DNA from: Halarcobacter sp.
Lineage (GTDB): Bacteria; Campylobacterota; Campylobacteria; Campylobacterales; Arcobacteraceae
Assembly: GCA_030145305.1 (NCBI GenBank)
Contig: JAQYVX010000004.1
Location: 124,001-188,000 of the forward strand
Reading direction: 5' to 3'
Length of the DNA: 64,000 nucleotides
The translations under genes and the position numbers were made by a program. A model generated the notes under the pieces. It saw only the letters and a program-made list of their open reading frames with translations, had not been told where the DNA came from and did not search any database. Of the stretch, positions 55,938 to 64,000 are shown piece after piece; positions within the stretch are counted from its first letter, which is position 1; each line of letters opens with the position of its first letter.

Positions 55938-56649
55938 AGAAAAAGTAAGAGTTAAAACCTTTAAAATTAATGATATAGATGTAACAGCTAAATCAGATTC
56001 TTCTATTTTAGAAGTTGCGCGGGAACATGATATAGAAATTCCAACTTTATGTTATTTAGAAGGTTTATCCTGTGTAGGTGCTTGTAGAATGTGTTTAGTT
56101 GAAGTTAAAGGTAATAATAAATTAATTCCTGCTTGTACTTCAAAAATAAAAGATGGTATGGAAGTTATTACAGATTCACCAAAACTAGAAGCACATAGGA
56201 AAATGATTTTATCTATGATTTTTGCAGAAAGAACACATACTTGTAGTGTTTGTGTTTCAAATGGACATTGTGAGCTTCAAAATCAAGCAGTGGAATTAAA
56301 ATTAGAACATTCTCATGTCCCTTATATACATAAGCATTTTGATATTGATGCTTCACACAAAGATTATGTTTATGACCCAAATAGATGTATTTTATGCACA
56401 AGATGTGTTAGGGTTTGTGATGAAGTTGAAGGAGCTCATGTTTTAGATGTAGCTGGCAGAGGAATAGATGCTAGGATTGTTCATGATATGGGTGAACCTT
56501 GGGCAGATAGTGAAAGCTGTACTTCTTGTGGAAAGTGTGTACAAGTTTGTCCAACAGGTGCACTTTTTGAAAAAGGTGTGAGTGCAACGGAAATGATTAA
56601 AAAGAAAAATATTGTAACAAATCTAATTCAAATAAGGAAAAACAGATGA
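55930..56649 (+). CDS. hoxU: Bidirectional hydrogenase Fe-S subunit HoxU
   Basis: 239 residues. A NuoG-like electron relay subunit. The plant-type [2Fe-2S] cysteines are C41, C52, C55 and C69 with the usual spacing. A His/Cys [4Fe-4S] site is in 'HTCSVCVSNGHCELQ', and two ferredoxin-type clusters are in 'CILCTRCVRVCDE' and 'CTSCGKCVQVCPTGAL'. It links the HoxF diaphorase to the HoxY-HoxH hydrogenase. It overlaps hoxF by 8 bp and hoxY by 4 bp. Confidence 0.95.
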   Translation: MLKEKVRVKTFKINDIDVTAKSDSSILEVAREHDIEIPTLCYLEGLSCVGACRMCLVEVKGNNKLIPACTSKIKDGMEVITDSPKLEAHRKMILSMIFAERTHTCSVCVSNGHCELQNQAVELKLEHSHVPYIHKHFDIDASHKDYVYDPNRCILCTRCVRVCDEVEGAHVLDVAGRGIDARIVHDMGEPWADSESCTSCGKCVQVCPTGALFEKGVSATEMIKKKNIVTNLIQIRKNR

Positions 56650-57197
56650 GTACAGAAAATATTAAAAAGCTCAAAGTAGCAACTGTATGGCTAGATGGAT
56701 GTTCAGGCTGCCATATGTCTTTTCTTGATATGGATGAGAGAATTATTGAATTGGCTCAACATATGGATATAGTTTATAGTCCTTATGTTGATGCAAAAGA
56801 AATTCCTGAAGATATAGATTTATTTATTGTTGAGGGTGCATTAAGTACAGATCATGATTTAAAAATTATTCAAACTATTAGAAAAAACTCTAAAAAGATT
56901 CTAGCTTTAGGAGATTGTGCAATTACTGGAAATGTTTCATCTTTAAAAAATCTAGCAGGAACAGAAGCAGTTTTAGAAAGAGGATATTTTGATTTAGCAG
57001 ATTTTAATAAAGGAAAATATCCAGACAAAATTATTCCAAAACTTTTAGATAAAGTGATTCCGTTAAATGAGGCAATAGAGATTGACTATTTTGTTCCTGG
57101 TTGTCCAACTCCAGCAGATGCAATTTATGCAGTTTTAAAAGGTTTAGTTGATGGAGTTGAAGTTGATGTTAGTAAATATACAAGATTTGGTTTATAA
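56646..57197 (+). CDS. hoxY: [NiFe] hydrogenase small subunit HoxY
   Basis: 183 residues. It binds the proximal [4Fe-4S] cluster: 'DGCSGCHMSFLD' (C19, C22), 'ALGDCAITGNVSS' and 'VPGCPTPAD'. The short form without a C-terminal cluster domain and without a Tat signal is typical of cytoplasmic group 3d enzymes. It overlaps hoxU by 4 bp; hoxH follows after 9 bp. Confidence 0.94.
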   Translation: MSTENIKKLKVATVWLDGCSGCHMSFLDMDERIIELAQHMDIVYSPYVDAKEIPEDIDLFIVEGALSTDHDLKIIQTIRKNSKKILALGDCAITGNVSSLKNLAGTEAVLERGYFDLADFNKGKYPDKIIPKLLDKVIPLNEAIEIDYFVPGCPTPADAIYAVLKGLVDGVEVDVSKYTRFGL

Positions 57198-57206
57198 GGA
57201 AATAGT

Positions 57207-58640
57207 ATGGCAAAAAAAGAAAAAATAGTAATTAGTCCCGTAACAAGAATAGAAGGACATGCGAAAATCACTATAGACTTAGATGAAAATAAAAATGTAG
57301 AAGATGCAAGAATCCATGTAACTCAATATAGGGGCTTTGAAAAAATATGTGAAGGACGTCCTTACACAGAAATGCCTGCACTAACAGCAAGAACTTGTGG
57401 AATCTGTCCTGTAAGTCATGCAATATCTTCTACTAAAGCTTGTGATAATTTATTAGCAGTACGTCCTCCAAAGGCTGGTAGAAATTTAAGAAGAATTATA
57501 AACTTAGGACAAATTATACAATCTCACGCCCTAAATTTTTATCACTTAAGTGCTCCTGATTTTATATATGGATTTGATGCACAAGCTGAAGATAGAAATA
57601 TTTTTAAAATGATGCAAACTCATCCTCAAATGGCAAAAGAAGGTATAAGACTTAGAGCTTTTGGACAAAAAGTTATTGAAACTCTAGGTGGAAAAAGAAT
57701 TCATCCTACTTGGATAGTCCCAGGTGGAGTTAGTCATGAAATTACAGAAGAGACAAAACAAACAATTTTAGCTCAAATACCAGAAGCTTTAGAAATAGCC
57801 CAAAAAGCTTTAAAATATTACACTGATAATTTACATAAATTTCAAAAAGAGATTAATTCTTTCGCAAACTTTCCTTCACTATTTATGAGTCTTGTAAATA
57901 AAAAAGGGAACTTAGAGCATTATGATGGATTTTTAAAATTTATCGATAGTGAAGGAAAAGTTTTAGAAGAAGGAATTGATCCTAGATTTTATAAAGAGTA
58001 CATAGGCGAAGCAGTAGAAGAAGATTCTTATTTAAAATCTCCTTACTATAAACCTCTTGGATATCCACAAGGAATGTATAGAGTTGGACCATTAGCACGT
58101 TTAAATATTGCAAATGCTTGTGGAACACCATTAGCAGATATTGAATTTGAGAAATTTAAAAATTTAAATAATGGGAAACCTGTATTAAACTCCTTTTATT
58201 ATCACTATGCAAGACTAATTGAAATTATTTATGGAATAGAAAGAATTGAACAACTTCTAAATGAACCAGAAACTTTAGACTCACAAGTAAGAGCGCATGC
58301 TACAATAAATAGAAATAGAGGAGTTGGTTGTTCTGAAGCTCCAAGAGGAACCTTATTTCATGATTATGAAGTGTCAAATACTGGGATTATTACAGGAGTA
58401 AATCTAATTATTGCTACAGGAAACAATAATTTAGCTATGAATGCAGGAGTTAAACAAGTAGCTCAAGCTTTTGTAGATGGAAATGATATAAAAGATGGAG
58501 CTTTAAATAGAGTTGAAGCTGTTATTAGATGTTTTGATCCATGTTTAAGCTGTTCTACTCATGCATTAGGTACTGTTTCTTCAAAAATAGAGATTAGAGA
58601 TTCTAAAAAAAATATTATACAAGTTTTAAATAGAAACTAA
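57207..58640 (+). CDS. hoxH: [NiFe] hydrogenase large subunit HoxH
   Basis: 477 residues. The Ni-Fe active-site cysteines are C64 and C67 ('ARTCGICPVSH') and C446 and C449 ('DPCLSCSTH'). After His452 comes a 25-residue tail that a maturation protease should remove. Other family segments are 'SPVTRIEGHAKI' at the N-terminus and 'EAPRGTLFHDYE'. This is the catalytic subunit, oxidising or producing hydrogen coupled to NAD(H). The probable protease gene is 5 bp downstream. hyp genes for cofactor assembly are not in the window. Confidence 0.96.
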   Translation: MAKKEKIVISPVTRIEGHAKITIDLDENKNVEDARIHVTQYRGFEKICEGRPYTEMPALTARTCGICPVSHAISSTKACDNLLAVRPPKAGRNLRRIINLGQIIQSHALNFYHLSAPDFIYGFDAQAEDRNIFKMMQTHPQMAKEGIRLRAFGQKVIETLGGKRIHPTWIVPGGVSHEITEETKQTILAQIPEALEIAQKALKYYTDNLHKFQKEINSFANFPSLFMSLVNKKGNLEHYDGFLKFIDSEGKVLEEGIDPRFYKEYIGEAVEEDSYLKSPYYKPLGYPQGMYRVGPLARLNIANACGTPLADIEFEKFKNLNNGKPVLNSFYYHYARLIEIIYGIERIEQLLNEPETLDSQVRAHATINRNRGVGCSEAPRGTLFHDYEVSNTGIITGVNLIIATGNNNLAMNAGVKQVAQAFVDGNDIKDGALNRVEAVIRCFDPCLSCSTHALGTVSSKIEIRDSKKNIIQVLNRN

Positions 58641-58645
58641 AATAT

Positions 58646-59098
58646 ATGAGAGTAATAATTGGCTTTGGAAATACTTTAAGAGGTGAAGATGCCTTTGGAG
58701 TTGATGTAATAAATCAACTCCAAAAATACTTTAAAGAAAAAGCTTCAGAAAATACAAAACTAATTAGTGTTTTTCAGTTAACGCCTGAGTTATGTTTAGA
58801 ACTTTTGGAGGCAAAAGAGATAATATTTATTGATGCTTTGTATTCTCTTGATTTAAAATATACCCTTGCTTGTGATATAAAACAAGATATTAAAGGAACA
58901 AATTTAAGTCATCATATCTCACCTAAAATTATAATCTCTATGTTAAAAGATTTATATAATTGCTCTTTTACTTATGAAATATTTTCTATGACAACTTGTA
59001 ACTTTGAAGAATTTGAAAAAAATGATAAAAATAAAGAGTATAAAAACTGCGTTAAAAAAGTAGCAAGTTTTATAAAAGATAATCCCTCTTTCTCTTAG
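58646..59098 (+). CDS. hoxW: Hydrogenase maturation protease (HoxW/HyaD-like)
   Basis: 150 residues. 'VIIGFGNTLRGEDAFGVDV' is the N-terminal signature of the HyaD/HycI endopeptidases; its acidic residues bind the nickel of the immature large subunit. 'IFIDALYSLDL' and 'SHHISPKIIISML' carry further metal-ligand positions. It should cut the C-terminal tail of HoxH. It is 5 bp after hoxH and ends the operon, 1 bp from the convergent YitT-family gene. Confidence 0.9.
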   Translation: MRVIIGFGNTLRGEDAFGVDVINQLQKYFKEKASENTKLISVFQLTPELCLELLEAKEIIFIDALYSLDLKYTLACDIKQDIKGTNLSHHISPKIIISMLKDLYNCSFTYEIFSMTTCNFEEFEKNDKNKEYKNCVKKVASFIKDNPSFS

Positions 59099-59099
59099 A

Positions 59100-60026
59100 T
59101 TAGTGACCTCTGCCCATTATCTCAGAAGCATCGCTAATAACAATAAAACTATCTTCATCATGTTCTTGAACTAGGTGTTTCAAATCTACTATTCTTTGAC
59201 TTTCAATTGCAAGCATAATTATTCTCTTATCATCTTTTAAATCTAACTCCATACCTGATAAAAGTGTTCCTTTTATTCCTAATTTTTCAATAATATATTG
59301 ACTTATGATTTCTGGATTTTTTGTTGAAATATGCACCATTTTATAAACAGGCCCACCTGAAATAATAATATCAAGACTTTTTAAACAAACAAATACAGTT
59401 AGTAAACTTAATAAAGTACTCTCAATATTCTCAAAAACAATTCCAGCAGAAATAACTATTATGGTATCTATTCCCATAAGAATTTTTGATTCTTTTATTT
59501 TAATCTTTAAAGATAGAAGTTTAGCAACAACAGCTGGACCGCCAGCTGAAGCATTACTCTCAATAATAAAACCAAGACCTAATCCTACAAAAACTCCTCC
59601 AAAGATACTTGCAAGTATTGGATTTATTATAAAACCATCTAACTTAAGTACAATATGTATAAAATCGACTGTAAAAGAAGTAACACAAATGGAGAAAATA
59701 GTCTTAAAAGCATAACTCTTATTTATGTACTTCATGCTTAATAAAACCATAGGAAGATTTATACAAAACATTATTAAACCTAATTGATACCCAGTAAAAT
59801 AGTTTATTAAAATCCCAATACCAAAGGTTCCTCCGGCTACTATTTGATTAGGAACTAAAAATAGTGTCACCCCAATTGATAGTAAAATTCCCCCAAGTAA
59901 AATAAAAAAGTATTCTTGGTATTTTTGTAATAAAGTAAAGTTTTTTGTCTTGATAAAATTTTCCTTGAGTATTATTTTAAAGTAATTTGAAAAGTAGAAT
60001 AAAAGAGTTAGAATATCTCTCTTCAA
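59100..60026 (-). CDS. YitT-family membrane protein (DUF161 + DUF2179)
   Basis: About 308 residues, with five or six membrane helices (from about residue 35; 'GGTFGIGILINYFTGYQLG' and 'SNASAGGPAVVAKLLSLK' are typical repeat segments). A C-terminal cytoplasmic DUF2179 domain ('VYKMVHISTKNPEIISQYI' to 'EDSFIVISDASEI') follows. Function of the family is unclear, possibly transport. The start is a TTG at 60026 with a poorly placed ribosome-binding site, so the N-terminal 30 residues are uncertain. No ATG fits better. Confidence 0.8.
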   Translation of the reverse strand: MKRDILTLLFYFSNYFKIILKENFIKTKNFTLLQKYQEYFFILLGGILLSIGVTLFLVPNQIVAGGTFGIGILINYFTGYQLGLIMFCINLPMVLLSMKYINKSYAFKTIFSICVTSFTVDFIHIVLKLDGFIINPILASIFGGVFVGLGLGFIIESNASAGGPAVVAKLLSLKIKIKESKILMGIDTIIVISAGIVFENIESTLLSLLTVFVCLKSLDIIISGGPVYKMVHISTKNPEIISQYIIEKLGIKGTLLSGMELDLKDDKRIIMLAIESQRIVDLKHLVQEHDEDSFIVISDASEIMGRGH

Positions 60027-60074
60027 GCTTAATTTTGGATAATACTCCTTGTTATATTAATTTTTTCTTAGAAC

Positions 60075-60926
60075 TTATTTTATAAGTTCTAATCTCGTTC
60101 CTAAATCTGCCATGCCACAATTATATAAGGAGCTTGTAACAATTGCGTCCACTCCTGTTTTAGCAAAAGCTTCTGCATTTTTTATATTTATTCCACCTGC
60201 TGCTATTATTCTAATATTTTCATAAAGGCATTTTTTTCTTAGTTCAAGAGCTTGATTTATTAAATCAACACTTCCTTTATCAATTTGAATAACATCAACT
60301 CCATACTCCATTAACTGTTTTATATCTTCTATATCAGAAGATTCAACAACTACTTTTTTCTCAACTGCCATATTTTTAAATTTAGAAATTTGCTCATAAA
60401 AATCTTTATTAGAACTATATAGTTTTCTATGTTGTTTGAAAAAAAGAATACTTTCACTAAGTCCTAGACGATGAGGCATTCCTCCCCCATTTAAAATAGA
60501 ATTTATACAAAATTTCTTTGCAAAAGGAAAACTTTTTCTTGTAGTTAAAAGTTCACAAGTAGGATTTACATTTTTTATAAGCTTACTCATATTATATGTA
60601 GTTGTAGCAATTTTACAAGAGTATTCTAAAAGAACTTGCAATAATTTGTAAGCTTGATGAATATTATTATAATCACCTTGAATTTCTATAAGAACCTCAT
60701 CTTTTTTTATACTTTTTTTACTTGCAACAAAAAAATTCACTTCACAAGATAAAAGTTGCGCTATTCGTGCCGCTTCTTCAGTACAAGAAACAACAATATC
60801 TTCTCTTGTAAAAATTTCAAGTTTTGCTTTTTGATTATTACTATTTTGTAAGTGTGTTGTTAAATCAAAATAAGGTAAATCTTCTTTTATATATTCAAGA
60901 AGTTCATTATCTGCTATGGTATTCAT
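60075..60926 (-). CDS. modD: Molybdenum-operon protein ModD (QPRTase paralogue)
   Basis: 283 residues, with the N-terminal and barrel domains of nicotinate-nucleotide pyrophosphorylase. ModD differs from NadC and is found with mod transport genes; its reaction is not established. Segments 'TTHLQNSNNQKAKLEIFTRE', 'TTRKSFPFAKKF', 'GGGMPHRLGLSESILFFKQH' and 'DVIQIDKGSVDLI' match ModD. It follows the second permease gene by 29 bp at the end of the mod operon. Because the QPRTase fold binds phosphoribosyl groups, a pterin or nucleotide role is conceivable, but this is speculation. Confidence 0.87.
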   Translation of the reverse strand: MNTIADNELLEYIKEDLPYFDLTTHLQNSNNQKAKLEIFTREDIVVSCTEEAARIAQLLSCEVNFFVASKKSIKKDEVLIEIQGDYNNIHQAYKLLQVLLEYSCKIATTTYNMSKLIKNVNPTCELLTTRKSFPFAKKFCINSILNGGGMPHRLGLSESILFFKQHRKLYSSNKDFYEQISKFKNMAVEKKVVVESSDIEDIKQLMEYGVDVIQIDKGSVDLINQALELRKKCLYENIRIIAAGGINIKNAEAFAKTGVDAIVTSSLYNCGMADLGTRLELIK

Positions 60927-60955
60927 TTTTTTTCCTATTAGTTAATTTATGTTTT

Positions 60956-61633
60956 TTATATTAATTTTTCTTTTTTTTGAAGTATATTCAAGGAGATGAA
61001 AAAAATCAATGATGTTATCACTAAAATTCCACTCAAAGCCATGGCTAAATCATATTCCCCATCAAAAACAGCATTATAAATTGCAAGTGAAACTGTGTCA
61101 GTTTTTCCCACAATATTTCCACCTATCATAAGTGTAATCCCAACTTCACCCAAAGCCCTAGCTGTTGCTATAAGTAAAGATACCATTAAAGAATTTTTGA
61201 TTGTGGGCAAAACAATCCATAAAAATGTTTTTATTTCACTCTTTCCGCTTACAGAAGAAGCTTCTATTATTTGCTTAGGAAATTGCTCTATTGTTGATTG
61301 AAGAGGCTTCACCATCAAAGGAAGACCAGCTATGAAGCTAGCAATTACAATTCCTGTAAAACTAAATATTAAAGAAATATCAAATTTTTGTAAATAAAAA
61401 CCTAAGAAACTATCTCTTCCTAATAATAAAAGAAGAAAAAACCCAACTGCAATAGGAGGGAAAATCAAAGGCATGGTTACTAAAGTATCAAGTATATATT
61501 TAAATCTTAGGTTCTTCTTTGAAAGCAAATATGCCAAGGGAGTACCTAAAATCAAGAATAAAATGGCGCTAACACTAATTGTTTTAAGGCTTAAAAAAAG
61601 TGGGCCTGTAATGTTAGCAAGTTCAAATTCCAT
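60956..61633 (-). CDS. Molybdate/tungstate-type ABC permease, second copy (ModB-like)
   Basis: 225 residues with five or six membrane helices. The EAA loop reads 'IIEASSVSGKSEIKTFLWIV', and 'GEVGITLMIGGNIVGKTDTV' is the ModB-family segment. It overlaps the binding-protein gene by one base (TAATG), so the two are translated together. A different ModB-type permease (63194-63895) sits at the other end of the same operon. It may pair with it as a heterodimer or form a separate importer with the shared ATPase. Confidence 0.88.
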   Translation of the reverse strand: MEFELANITGPLFLSLKTISVSAILFLILGTPLAYLLSKKNLRFKYILDTLVTMPLIFPPIAVGFFLLLLLGRDSFLGFYLQKFDISLIFSFTGIVIASFIAGLPLMVKPLQSTIEQFPKQIIEASSVSGKSEIKTFLWIVLPTIKNSLMVSLLIATARALGEVGITLMIGGNIVGKTDTVSLAIYNAVFDGEYDLAMALSGILVITSLIFFISLNILQKKEKLI

Positions 61634-62340
61634 TATAAGCCGTATTTTTTAAATATACTTTTTGATTTTTCATTTGAAAGAAAGTTTAAAAACTCTTCAC
61701 ACTGCTTTGTTTTACAAGCTTCTAATTTTCCTACAACTATTTGTATAGGAGAATAATATTTTGAAGGAACTTCTAAAAATCCACCTATTTTATTTTTATT
61801 AGCTAAAGCAGCACTTAGATTTACAATTCCTGCATCTACTTCATTTGTAATAACATACATCAAAGCATGAGGAACAGTTGAAACTATAAAAAGTTTTTCT
61901 TTTACATTTTCATATAAATTTGCATTTTGTAAAAATTCTAAGCCTGCTATTCCATAAATTGCTTTTTTACTTTGAGGCATCGATATTCTTTTAATATCTT
62001 CTTGTTTTAAATCTTCTATAGTCTTAATAACTTTATTCTTAGGATAAGCAATAACTACTTTTCCTTTCCCTAAAATAATAAACTCTTTAAAATCTAATTT
62101 GCTTTTTTTTGATAAGAAATTTTTATCTCCTATTATTAAAGAGATATCTGTTTGCTTAGCTTGTGTTGTTACTTGTTTCATATTTCCAAAAAAAGCGTCA
62201 ATTTTATTGCCACTTTTTTCATACTCTTTAATAACTTCAAGTAAAGGTTTTTTATACCCTGCTCCTGCTGCTACTTTTAAATTACTTGCATTTAAAGAAA
62301 TTACAAAAAATACAAGCACTAATAATATTTTTTTTAACAT
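61633..62340 (-). CDS. Molybdate-type ABC substrate-binding protein (ModA-like)
   Basis: 235 residues. A signal peptide (about 1-18, ending SLNASN) is followed by a periplasmic binding fold ('LKVAAGAGYKKPLLEVIKEY', 'GKVVIAYPKNKV', 'NEVDAGIVNLSAAL'). The classical ModA serine-rich anion site (AASS type) reads AAGAGYKK here, so the ligand could be molybdate, tungstate or another oxyanion. Two cysteines near the C-terminus ('LEACKTKQCEEFL') could pair. It lies between the ATPase and the second permease. Confidence 0.8.
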   Translation of the reverse strand: MLKKILLVLVFFVISLNASNLKVAAGAGYKKPLLEVIKEYEKSGNKIDAFFGNMKQVTTQAKQTDISLIIGDKNFLSKKSKLDFKEFIILGKGKVVIAYPKNKVIKTIEDLKQEDIKRISMPQSKKAIYGIAGLEFLQNANLYENVKEKLFIVSTVPHALMYVITNEVDAGIVNLSAALANKNKIGGFLEVPSKYYSPIQIVVGKLEACKTKQCEEFLNFLSNEKSKSIFKKYGL

Positions 62341-62348
62341 TTTTTTCC

Positions 62349-63197
62349 TTACTTAATTGAAGGGGCAAAAGCTTTTGTACTTACTACTACTTCTTGCCCT
62401 ACTTTTAAATCTTTTGCTTCACTTGAACTAATTGTTACTTCAACTAATTGTTGTCCAATAGCAATAATTGCCACATAAATCACATCAACTTTTATAATGT
62501 CTAATATTTTTCCATCAAAAGAGAATTTCGCACTTCCATTTGTTTTTAATAAAATATTTTTTGCAATTCCATCATCTTTAACTTTCCCATCTTTTAAAAC
62601 AATAACTCTATTACTTAGTTTATATATTTCACTAGGGTCATGACTTACCATAATAGTTGTTGTTTCAAACTCTTCATGTAATTGCAAGATTTCATTTTGC
62701 AATTTTAATCTCATAGCAGGATCAAGGGCTGATAAGGGTTCATCCATTAGAAGTAATTTTGGTTTATTCATCATAGCTCGACAAAGGCTTACTCTTTGTT
62801 TTTGCCCTCCACTTAAACTATTTGGCAATCTATCTTTTAATTCAGATAAATCTGTCATCTCCAAAAGTTTTTGTGATAATTTTTTATTTTTATTTACAAA
62901 AAGCAAGTTTTCTAATATTGTCATATTAGGAAAAAGTGCATAATCTTGGAAAACAAAGCCTATTTTTCTTTTTTGAACAGGTAAAAAAGTTTTCTCATCT
63001 TGCCAAATTTCATTATCAACTTTTACTATACCTTCTGCTTTTTCAAGTCCTGCTAAGCTTCTTAAAAGTGTTGTTTTTCCACTTCCACTAAGTCCTGTTA
63101 AGGCAACAAAATCTTTTGTTTTTATTTTTAAATCTACATCTAAATTCATAATTCCTATTGAACCATGAAGCTCTTTTTTTATATTTATTTCTATCAT
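62349..63197 (-). CDS. modC: Molybdate-type ABC transporter ATPase (ModC-like)
   Basis: 282 residues. Walker A 'GLSGSGKTTLLRSLAG', Q-loop 'GFVFQDYALFPNM', signature 'SLSGGQKQRVSLCRA', Walker B 'LLLMDEPLSALDPAM' and the switch His in 'VSHDPSEIY' are all intact. The C-terminal 60 residues form a TOBE (molybdate-sensing) domain. It energises one or both permeases in the operon. It overlaps the first permease gene by 4 bp. Confidence 0.92.
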   Translation of the reverse strand: MIEINIKKELHGSIGIMNLDVDLKIKTKDFVALTGLSGSGKTTLLRSLAGLEKAEGIVKVDNEIWQDEKTFLPVQKRKIGFVFQDYALFPNMTILENLLFVNKNKKLSQKLLEMTDLSELKDRLPNSLSGGQKQRVSLCRAMMNKPKLLLMDEPLSALDPAMRLKLQNEILQLHEEFETTTIMVSHDPSEIYKLSNRVIVLKDGKVKDDGIAKNILLKTNGSAKFSFDGKILDIIKVDVIYVAIIAIGQQLVEVTISSSEAKDLKVGQEVVVSTKAFAPSIK

Positions 63198-63895
63198 CTT
63201 TGAAATCCAGCGAATTTTTTATTGTATTTTTGATTGAAAATATAAACTGAAAGTAAAACTATAAAACTTATTATTAACATAATCGCGCTATATACATGAG
63301 CTGATTGATAATCAATAATCTCAACAAACTCATAAATTGCGACTGCTGCTACTTTTGTTTCACCTGGAATACTTCCACCTACCATTAAAACAACCCCAAA
63401 CTCTCCAACTGTATGTGCAAAAGTTACAATAATAGCTGTTATTAGTGCAGGTTTTATATTAGGAAGTGCAACTTTTAATAAAGTTTCCGTCTTACTTTTT
63501 CCTGCTATATAACTAGCCTCTAGCATATTTTTATTTATACTTTGAAAACCACTTTGCAAAGGTTGAACCATAAAAGGCAAACTATAAAAACAACTAGCAA
63601 TTACAACTCCTGTAAAATTAAATACAAGTTTTATTCCAAAAGTCTCTTCAAAAAACACTCCTATTGGAGAATTTATTGATAAAGCCCAAAGTAAATAAAA
63701 ACCAATAACAGAAGGAGGTAAAACAATAGGCAAGGCTGTAATTGCTTCAAGTATAGGTTTAATTCTTGACTTAGTTTGAGATAAATACCAAGCTAAAGGC
63801 AAGGCTAATATAAAAAGTATCATTGTCGTTATAAACGCTAATTTAAAAGATAATAAAAGAGGTCCATACTCTAAATTACTTAGTATTTCAATCAT
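63194..63895 (-). CDS. modB: Molybdate-type ABC permease, first copy (ModB-like)
   Basis: 233 residues with five or six membrane helices. The EAA loop reads 'NMLEASYIAGKSKTETLLKV', and 'GEFGVVLMVGGSIPGETKVA' is the ModB segment. It is the more canonical of the two permeases. Its ATG lies inside the end of the upstream TOBE-domain gene, and it overlaps modC by 4 bp. Confidence 0.9.
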   Translation of the reverse strand: MIEILSNLEYGPLLLSFKLAFITTMILFILALPLAWYLSQTKSRIKPILEAITALPIVLPPSVIGFYLLWALSINSPIGVFFEETFGIKLVFNFTGVVIASCFYSLPFMVQPLQSGFQSINKNMLEASYIAGKSKTETLLKVALPNIKPALITAIIVTFAHTVGEFGVVLMVGGSIPGETKVAAVAIYEFVEIIDYQSAHVYSAIMLIISFIVLLSVYIFNQKYNKKFAGFQR

Positions 63896-64000
63896 TTACA
63901 ATTTCCCTAATAGATAAATCACTTGCTTTAAATAATAAAGTTATCTCTTCATCTAAAGATAAATTCATTTGTTTTAATGAATTTGTAGTAATCATACTTT
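63888..64000 (-). CDS. C-terminal end of a molybdate-binding TOBE (Mop) domain protein (partial)
   Basis: The minus-strand frame is open from the window edge to a TGA at 63888-63890 and reads 'SMITTNSLKQMNLSLDEEIT' then 'LLFKASDLSIREIVND'. This is the molbindin/TOBE pattern with the conserved KAS motif, which binds molybdate. It overlaps the modB start by 8 bp. It is likely the end of a ModE-type regulator or a free-standing molbindin; which one cannot be told from this end. Confidence 0.75.
   Translation of the reverse strand, partial: SMITTNSLKQMNLSLDEEITLLFKASDLSIREIVND

Overview
The window looks like chromosomal DNA of an Arcobacter-type member of the Campylobacterota. It is very AT-rich, its coding sequences avoid G and C in third positions, and two gene neighbourhoods match the Campylobacter order: ctp-purC-purS-purQ-(periplasmic protein)-plsC-crcB, and pgk-tpiA-fabI next to nadD-rsfS. 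Genus-level placement is inference. No rRNA, tRNA or CRISPR array was recognised.

Layout. 1-5316 (+): end of a Tad pilus locus (CpaF/TadA end, TadB, TadC, CpaB with a C-terminal SH3-like domain, a TadE-like pseudopilin, secretin). 5353-13687 (-): housekeeping genes dxs, hisC, pheA, lysA, fabI, tpiA, pgk, with a 147-bp ERIC-like hairpin element between lysA and fabI. 14008-14885 (+): nadD-rsfS. 14941-22438 (-): a ten-gene run ctp, purC, purS, purQ, a periplasmic protein, plsC, crcB, tatA, argS and a 38-residue membrane peptide. 22552-24120 (+): a YfgM-like/BamB-like pair. 24239-24460 (+): a small unknown protein. 24476-25414 (-): an EamA-type exporter.

25453-33695 (-) is a catabolic cluster: GntR regulator, TRAP transporter (P, Q, M), Asp/Glu-racemase-like enzyme, diaminopropionate ammonia-lyase, YgeY-type M20 hydrolase and M24 hydrolase. 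It probably imports and degrades a diamino-acid derivative. 33802-38116 holds truD (-), a MazG-like nucleotidase and deoxyribosyltransferase pair (+), and katG (+).

38117-45744 is an accessory region. The last 42 codons of katG occur a second time at 40501-40627, with only synonymous differences. Between the two copies lie an unusual tyrosyl-tRNA synthetase, a DinB-family gene fragment and about 0.5 kb of gene-poor DNA. A type IIG-like restriction-modification pair follows. 45745-53622 (-) is a closely spaced row: a protein resembling the alpha/beta subunits of animal phosphorylase kinase, glucokinase, a PLD-nuclease/SF2-helicase/DUF3427 protein and a second EamA exporter.

53842-59098 (+) encodes a complete NAD-linked bidirectional [NiFe] hydrogenase (HoxEFUYH) and its maturation protease. 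The window ends (-) with a YitT-family protein and a molybdate-type ABC operon carrying two different permease genes, modD, and the end of a molybdate-binding (TOBE) protein.

The strongest items for follow-up are the katG 3'-end duplication with its enclosed tyrS, the phosphorylase-kinase-like protein beside glucokinase and a PLD-helicase, the diamino-acid catabolic cluster, the ERIC-like repeat, and the two-permease molybdate system.
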